Source: an uncultured Lactobacillus sp. (lineage in GTDB: Bacteria > Bacillota > Bacilli > Lactobacillales > Lactobacillaceae). Taken from it: DNA of 34,469 bases. Shown piece by piece: positions 31,393-34,469 of this stretch. The position numbers and the translations under genes are program-made. The notes under the pieces were generated by a model, which was not told where the DNA came from, did not search any database, and worked only from the letters and a program-made list of their open reading frames with translations. The stretch lies in the NCBI RefSeq assembly GCF_902491705.1, contig NZ_CABUIW010000019.1, forward strand, positions 1 through 34,469, in the 5' to 3' direction. Within the stretch, counting starts at the first letter, position 1, and each line of letters begins with the position of its first letter.

Positions 31393-32523
31393 ATGAAAAA
31401 CATCGGAGAAAAATTAAAGAGTGCTAGAGAGGCCAAAGGGCTTTCAATTGAAGATATTGAAAAAGCAACTAAGATTCAAAGTAGATATCTAAAAGCAATT
31501 GAAAATAATGAATTTGATAAACTTCCAGGTGATTTTTACGTTAGAGCATTTATTCGACAATATGCTCAAGTTGTTGGCTTAGATGGTAAGGAATTACTTA
31601 GTGACTATCATGAAGATATTCCAGAATCAAAGCCTGATGAATACGTAGAAAACTCGCTTGATAATAAGAGTGAAGAAGTACAGGAGACAACTGATAACAA
31701 GAAGAATTTGTGGAAAAATTACTTACCACGGATTGCCGTTGGACTTGGCGTAATTATCGTAATCTTAGTTGTATATGTTTTGTATGCACGCTTATCATCT
31801 GGTGGTCAACAAAAAGAAGCAGATAATAGTAGTGTAACTGTTTCATCGCAAAAATCATCATCATCTTCTTCGTCTAAAAAGCCAGCTAAGAAGGTAGTTG
31901 TAAGTCAAGTTAAGGTTAAGAAAATCAGTGATAATGAATACCGTGTTACTGGTTTGAAGAAGAACCGTCACTTGGTTGTACGTGCAGGTTCTACCCAAAA
32001 TATTTCTGCTGGTGTAACTACTGACGGCAATAGTACTTGGCAATCAACTTTAATTGCTAAGCAAAAGCATACTGTGACTCTTCCATCAAATGCTCAAAGA
32101 GTAGTAGTAACTTTGAGTAACGACAATGGTACTTCAATTACTATTGGTGGCAAGAAGATTCCATATGCACCAAATAATGCATACCGTACTATTACTTTGT
32201 TGATCGGTAAAGCTAAGAAGACATCAAATAATAGTTCTAATACTCAAAGTAGTTCAAATAACACTAATAGTAATAATTCTTCTACCAGTTCAGCTTCTCA
32301 AAGCAGGACTAATAATATCAACAGAACTGAAACTCAAAATAGTCATACGCAATCATCAACGATTCAAAGTAGCCATACTCAATCATCAACGACTCAAAGT
32401 AGTCAAGCTAATGAACAAAGCAGCCATACACAACAATCATCTGCTACTCAATCATCAACTACTACCCAAAACAACGCTGGTGGCAACAATGGCGGCGGTG
32501 ATAACGGAAATAATGGCAATTAA
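31393..32523 (+). CDS. RodZ-like helix-turn-helix membrane protein (YmfM)
   Basis: The 376-residue bitopic protein has a cytoplasmic HTH_25 domain (about 1-70: IGEKLKSAREAKGLSIEDIEKATKI). A single membrane helix follows (about 112-132, IAVGLGVIIVILVVYVLYARL), then an extracellular beta-domain of the DUF4115/RodZ C-terminal type (about 165-270). A low-complexity Ser/Thr/Gln/Asn/His tail (about 275-360) and a final Gly/Asn stretch complete it. RodZ couples the MreB cytoskeleton to wall synthesis. The tail contains a 30-base tandem repeat, likely a variable-length cell-wall spacer. The ribosome binding site AGAGG precedes the ATG. It is followed by pgsA at 22 bases, as in Bacillus ymfM-pgsA. Confidence 0.88.
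   Translation: MKNIGEKLKSAREAKGLSIEDIEKATKIQSRYLKAIENNEFDKLPGDFYVRAFIRQYAQVVGLDGKELLSDYHEDIPESKPDEYVENSLDNKSEEVQETTDNKKNLWKNYLPRIAVGLGVIIVILVVYVLYARLSSGGQQKEADNSSVTVSSQKSSSSSSSKKPAKKVVVSQVKVKKISDNEYRVTGLKKNRHLVVRAGSTQNISAGVTTDGNSTWQSTLIAKQKHTVTLPSNAQRVVVTLSNDNGTSITIGGKKIPYAPNNAYRTITLLIGKAKKTSNNSSNTQSSSNNTNSNNSSTSSASQSRTNNINRTETQNSHTQSSTIQSSHTQSSTTQSSQANEQSSHTQQSSATQSSTTTQNNAGGNNGGGDNGNNGN
32341..32400 (+). repeat. Two-copy 30-base tandem repeat in the RodZ-like tail
   Basis: Bases 32341-32370 and 32371-32400 differ at three positions and encode SHTQSSTIQS and SHTQSSTTQS. A degenerate third unit follows (SQANEQSSHT). Such repeats can change copy number. Confidence 0.85.
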
Positions 32524-32545
32524 GGCTTAGGAGAAGTAAAGAATA

Positions 32546-33106
32546 ATGAATTTACCTAATAAACTTACTGTATTTAGAATCTTTTTGATTCCAGTATTTA
32601 TGTTAATTATAATTTTTGGTGGGGATGCACATACTGTAGCAGCTGGTTCTACTGTTTATTGGAGCAGAGTAATTGCTGCTATTGTATTTGCAGTTGCTTC
32701 AGCAACAGACTGGTTTGATGGTCATATTGCTCGTTCACGTAACATGGTTACCAACTTCGGTAAATTTGCTGACCCACTTGCAGACAAGATGTTGACTATG
32801 ACAGCATTTATCTTTTTAGTTGACTTAAAGCTTGCTCCAGCATGGGTAGTAGCAATTATCGTTTGTCGTGAATTAGCCGTTACTGGTTTACGTTTGATCT
32901 TAGCAGAAAACAAAGGTCAAGTTTTAGCAGCTAAGATGCCAGGTAAGATTAAGACTACTTGCCAAATGCTTTCAATTATTTTCTTATTGATTGGTAACTT
33001 CTGGTACATTGGTACAATCTTACTTTACTTAGCATTGATCTTTACTATCTACTCTGGTTACGACTACTTCCACCAATCATGGGGCGTATTCAAGGGTTCA
33101 ATGTAA
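32546..33106 (+). CDS. pgsA: CDP-diacylglycerol-glycerol-3-phosphate 3-phosphatidyltransferase
   Basis: PgsA makes phosphatidylglycerol phosphate from CDP-diacylglycerol. The 186-residue integral membrane enzyme has the complete CDP-alcohol phosphotransferase motif D58-G59-x2-A62-R63-x8-G72-x3-D76-x3-D80. It also has about five membrane helices. AGGAGA precedes the ATG, 22 bases after the RodZ-like gene. In Bacillus cinA separates pgsA from recA, but here a terminator follows pgsA and recA is next, with no cinA. Confidence 0.96.
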   Translation: MNLPNKLTVFRIFLIPVFMLIIIFGGDAHTVAAGSTVYWSRVIAAIVFAVASATDWFDGHIARSRNMVTNFGKFADPLADKMLTMTAFIFLVDLKLAPAWVVAIIVCRELAVTGLRLILAENKGQVLAAKMPGKIKTTCQMLSIIFLLIGNFWYIGTILLYLALIFTIYSGYDYFHQSWGVFKGSM

Positions 33107-33127
33107 TCAATAAATTAATAACTAATT

Positions 33128-33157
33128 AAAAGAAGCAAAAATTTGCTTCTTTTTTTA
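33128..33157 (+). terminator. pgsA intrinsic terminator
   Basis: The stem AAAAGAAGCAAA / TTTGCTTCTTTT with a minimal loop and a seven-T run separates pgsA from recA. Confidence 0.88.
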
Positions 33158-33214
33158 TTTTCTCAGAAAAAAATGGACATTTTTCGCGTAATAAATAGTG
33201 TAGGGAAAATGATT

Positions 33215-33228
33215 TGAACATTCGTTTG
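33215..33228. promoter_or_regulatory. LexA (DinR)-type SOS box upstream of recA
   Basis: tGAAC-ATTC-GTTTg matches the Gram-positive consensus CGAACNNNNGTTCG in the central GAAC/GTT part, with a final mismatch in the second half-site (GTTT for GTTC). It ends 8 bases upstream of the -35 box. Confidence 0.65.
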
Positions 33229-33236
33229 CATTTTGC

Positions 33237-33266
33237 TTGCAAATTGGTTATTGAACAAAGTATAAT
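33237..33266 (+). promoter_or_regulatory. recA promoter
   Basis: TTGCAA (33237-33242) and TATAAT (33261-33266) are spaced by 18 bases, 29 bases before the start codon. A dyad TTTGCA...TGCAAA (33225-33243) overlaps the -35. Confidence 0.75.
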
Positions 33267-33295
33267 TATTAAGTACGAAAATTTAGGAGGTAGCA

Positions 33296-34390
33296 ATGGC
33301 CAAAGATGAAAAGAAAGCTGCTTTAGACGCAGCTCTTAAGAAAATTGAAAAGAACTTTGGTAAAGGTGCTGTTATGCGTATGGGTGAAAAAGCAGACACA
33401 CAAATTTCAACAGTACCAACCGGTTCACTTGCCTTAGATGCCGCTATTGGTGTTGGTGGTTATCCTCGTGGCAGAATTATCGAAATTTATGGTCCAGAAT
33501 CATCTGGTAAGACTACTGTAGCCCTTCATGCAGTTGCTGAAGTGCAAAAACGTGGCGGAACAGCTGCTTATATCGATGCCGAAAACGCAATGGATCCTGC
33601 TTATGCTGAAGCTTTGGGTGTAGACATTGATTCATTGATCCTTTCACAACCAAACACTGGTGAAGAAGGTTTACAAATCGCTGATACTTTAATTTCCAGT
33701 GGTGCGATTGATATCGTAGTAGTTGACTCTGTAGCTGCCTTGGTACCACGTGCTGAAATTGAAGGCGAGATGGGGGATGCTCACGTTGGTTTGCAAGCTC
33801 GTTTAATGAGTCAAGCTTTACGTAAGTTATCAGGAACTATTTCTAAGACTAAGACAATTGCCATCTTTATTAACCAGATTCGTGAAAAAGTTGGTGTTAT
33901 GTTTGGTAACCCTGAAACTACACCAGGTGGTCGAGCACTTAAATTCTACTCAACTATTCGTCTTGAAGTAAGAAGAGCTGAACAGATTAAGCAATCAGGC
34001 GATGTGCTTGGTAACCGCGTTAAGATTAAGGTTGTAAAGAACAAAGTTGCTCCACCATTTAAGGTTGCTGAAGTTGATATCATGTACGGTAAGGGTATCT
34101 CTCAAAGTGGTGAATTGCTTGATATGGCTGCCGACAAGGATATTATTGATAAGGCTGGATCATGGTATTCATACAAGAATGACCGAATTGGTCAAGGACG
34201 TGAAAATGCCAAGAAGTATCTTGAAGATCACCCAGATATTTATCAAGATATTCAACAGCAAGTCCGTCAAGCTTATGGCATTGATGAAAAATCAATTGCT
34301 GATCGCGAAAATCCAGAAAAGATAAAGGAAAAGCGCGAAGAAGCTGAACAAGAAAAATCTGAAGCAACAGACGCTGAAAAAACTAAATAA
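33296..34390 (+). CDS. recA: Recombinase RecA
   Basis: RecA is the ATP-dependent strand-exchange protein and SOS co-protease. The 364-residue product has Walker A GPESSGKT (66-73), Walker B IDIVVVDSVAAL, L1/L2 DNA loops (EMGDAHVGLQARLMSQALRKL; FINQIREKVGVMFGNPETTPGG) and a long charged C-terminal tail (KIKEKREEAEQEKSEATDAEKTK). The tail is typical of the family and modulates activity. TTAGGAGG precedes the ATG by 6 bases. It has its own promoter and LexA-type box, so it is SOS-inducible by inference. It is the last gene of the window. Confidence 0.98.
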   Translation: MAKDEKKAALDAALKKIEKNFGKGAVMRMGEKADTQISTVPTGSLALDAAIGVGGYPRGRIIEIYGPESSGKTTVALHAVAEVQKRGGTAAYIDAENAMDPAYAEALGVDIDSLILSQPNTGEEGLQIADTLISSGAIDIVVVDSVAALVPRAEIEGEMGDAHVGLQARLMSQALRKLSGTISKTKTIAIFINQIREKVGVMFGNPETTPGGRALKFYSTIRLEVRRAEQIKQSGDVLGNRVKIKVVKNKVAPPFKVAEVDIMYGKGISQSGELLDMAADKDIIDKAGSWYSYKNDRIGQGRENAKKYLEDHPDIYQDIQQQVRQAYGIDEKSIADRENPEKIKEKREEAEQEKSEATDAEKTK

Positions 34391-34434
34391 TATTAGTTTT
34401 AACCTTGGATTTTATGATATAGTCCTACTTTAGT

Positions 34435-34463
34435 AGACAGTACAAATATATAAAGTACTATCT
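34435..34463. repeat. Inverted repeat downstream of recA
   Basis: AGACAGTAC and GTACTATCT pair over nine bases with one mismatch around an A/T loop. There is no U-tract in view. It may belong to the leader of the next gene, which lies outside the window. Nothing coding is seen in 34391-34469. Confidence 0.35.
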
Positions 34464-34469
34464 ATGAAA

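Noticed and set aside
33513..33749. Minus-strand 78-codon frame inside recA
   Set aside because: It is a leucine/glutamine-rich mirror of recA codons without translation signals.
1..34469. tRNA, rRNA, CRISPR array, prophage or genomic island
   Set aside because: No cloverleaf, rRNA signature, regularly spaced repeats, integrase, transposase or composition break was noticed. The gene order is that of core chromosome.

Overview
This is a gene-dense, AT-rich stretch of a Gram-positive core chromosome, almost certainly from a lactobacillus of the Lactobacillus acidophilus group. The evidence is strong AGGAGG-type ribosome binding sites, TTG and GTG starts, the clpE/ptsHI/spx/mecA block, an N-terminally zinc-fingered ClpE, an oleate/linoleate hydratase, and the Bacillus-like syntenies yjbD-yjbO (spx to rluD) and ymfF-ymfM-pgsA-recA. 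No tRNA, rRNA, CRISPR array, prophage or insertion sequence is visible. No gene-free stretch exceeds about 250 bases. 34 protein-coding genes are supported.

Layout. (1) 1-5160: a C-terminally truncated 23S rRNA uracil methyltransferase (minus strand), recX, two lactobacillar proteins of unknown function, a CBS/CorC protein and prfC. (2) 5156-8157: a DUF1827 protein and clpE on the minus strand, with a CIRCE-like HrcA operator on the clpE promoter, then a 60-residue orphan. (3) 8271-10270: ptsH-ptsI, the general PTS phosphorelay. (4) 10370-16372: the redox/competence/alarmone block: spx, mecA and coiA on plus, a YjbH-like thioredoxin-fold protein and a CYTH protein on minus, then the relQ-nadK-rluD operon on plus. 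(5) 16373-20109: an oleate hydratase with a cre-like site inside its promoter, a TVP38/TMEM64 membrane protein and a 6-phosphogluconolactonase. (6) 20264-24690: a P-type ATPase whose membrane motifs resemble Na+/K+-ATPase, an orphan glucitol-type IIA protein lacking the phosphorylatable histidine, and an AI-2E family permease. (7) 24741-34390: trmL, DUF1149, ftsK, ymfF-ymfH-ymfI (linked to EF-P modification), a RodZ-like protein, pgsA, and recA behind a LexA-type box.

How the genes work together. Much of the window is protein quality control and stress signalling: ClpE (unfoldase), MecA and YjbH-like (adaptors), Spx (their classical substrate), RelQ (alarmone synthesis) and RecA/RecX (SOS recombination and its modulator). 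HPr/EI set the CcpA carbon signal that may in turn act on the cre-like site of the hydratase gene.

The most unexpected sequence-level signal is in RNA structure rather than gene content. Terminator-like hairpins with U-tracts lie inside the first codons of rluD and ymfF, just downstream of the overlapping stops of nadK and ftsK. A minus-strand terminator lies inside the 3' end of coiA. Perfect stem-loops also sit in the first codons of ftsK and of the AI-2E permease gene. I did not find an obviously novel multigene system; this is mainly conserved chromosome with several regulatory oddities worth testing.
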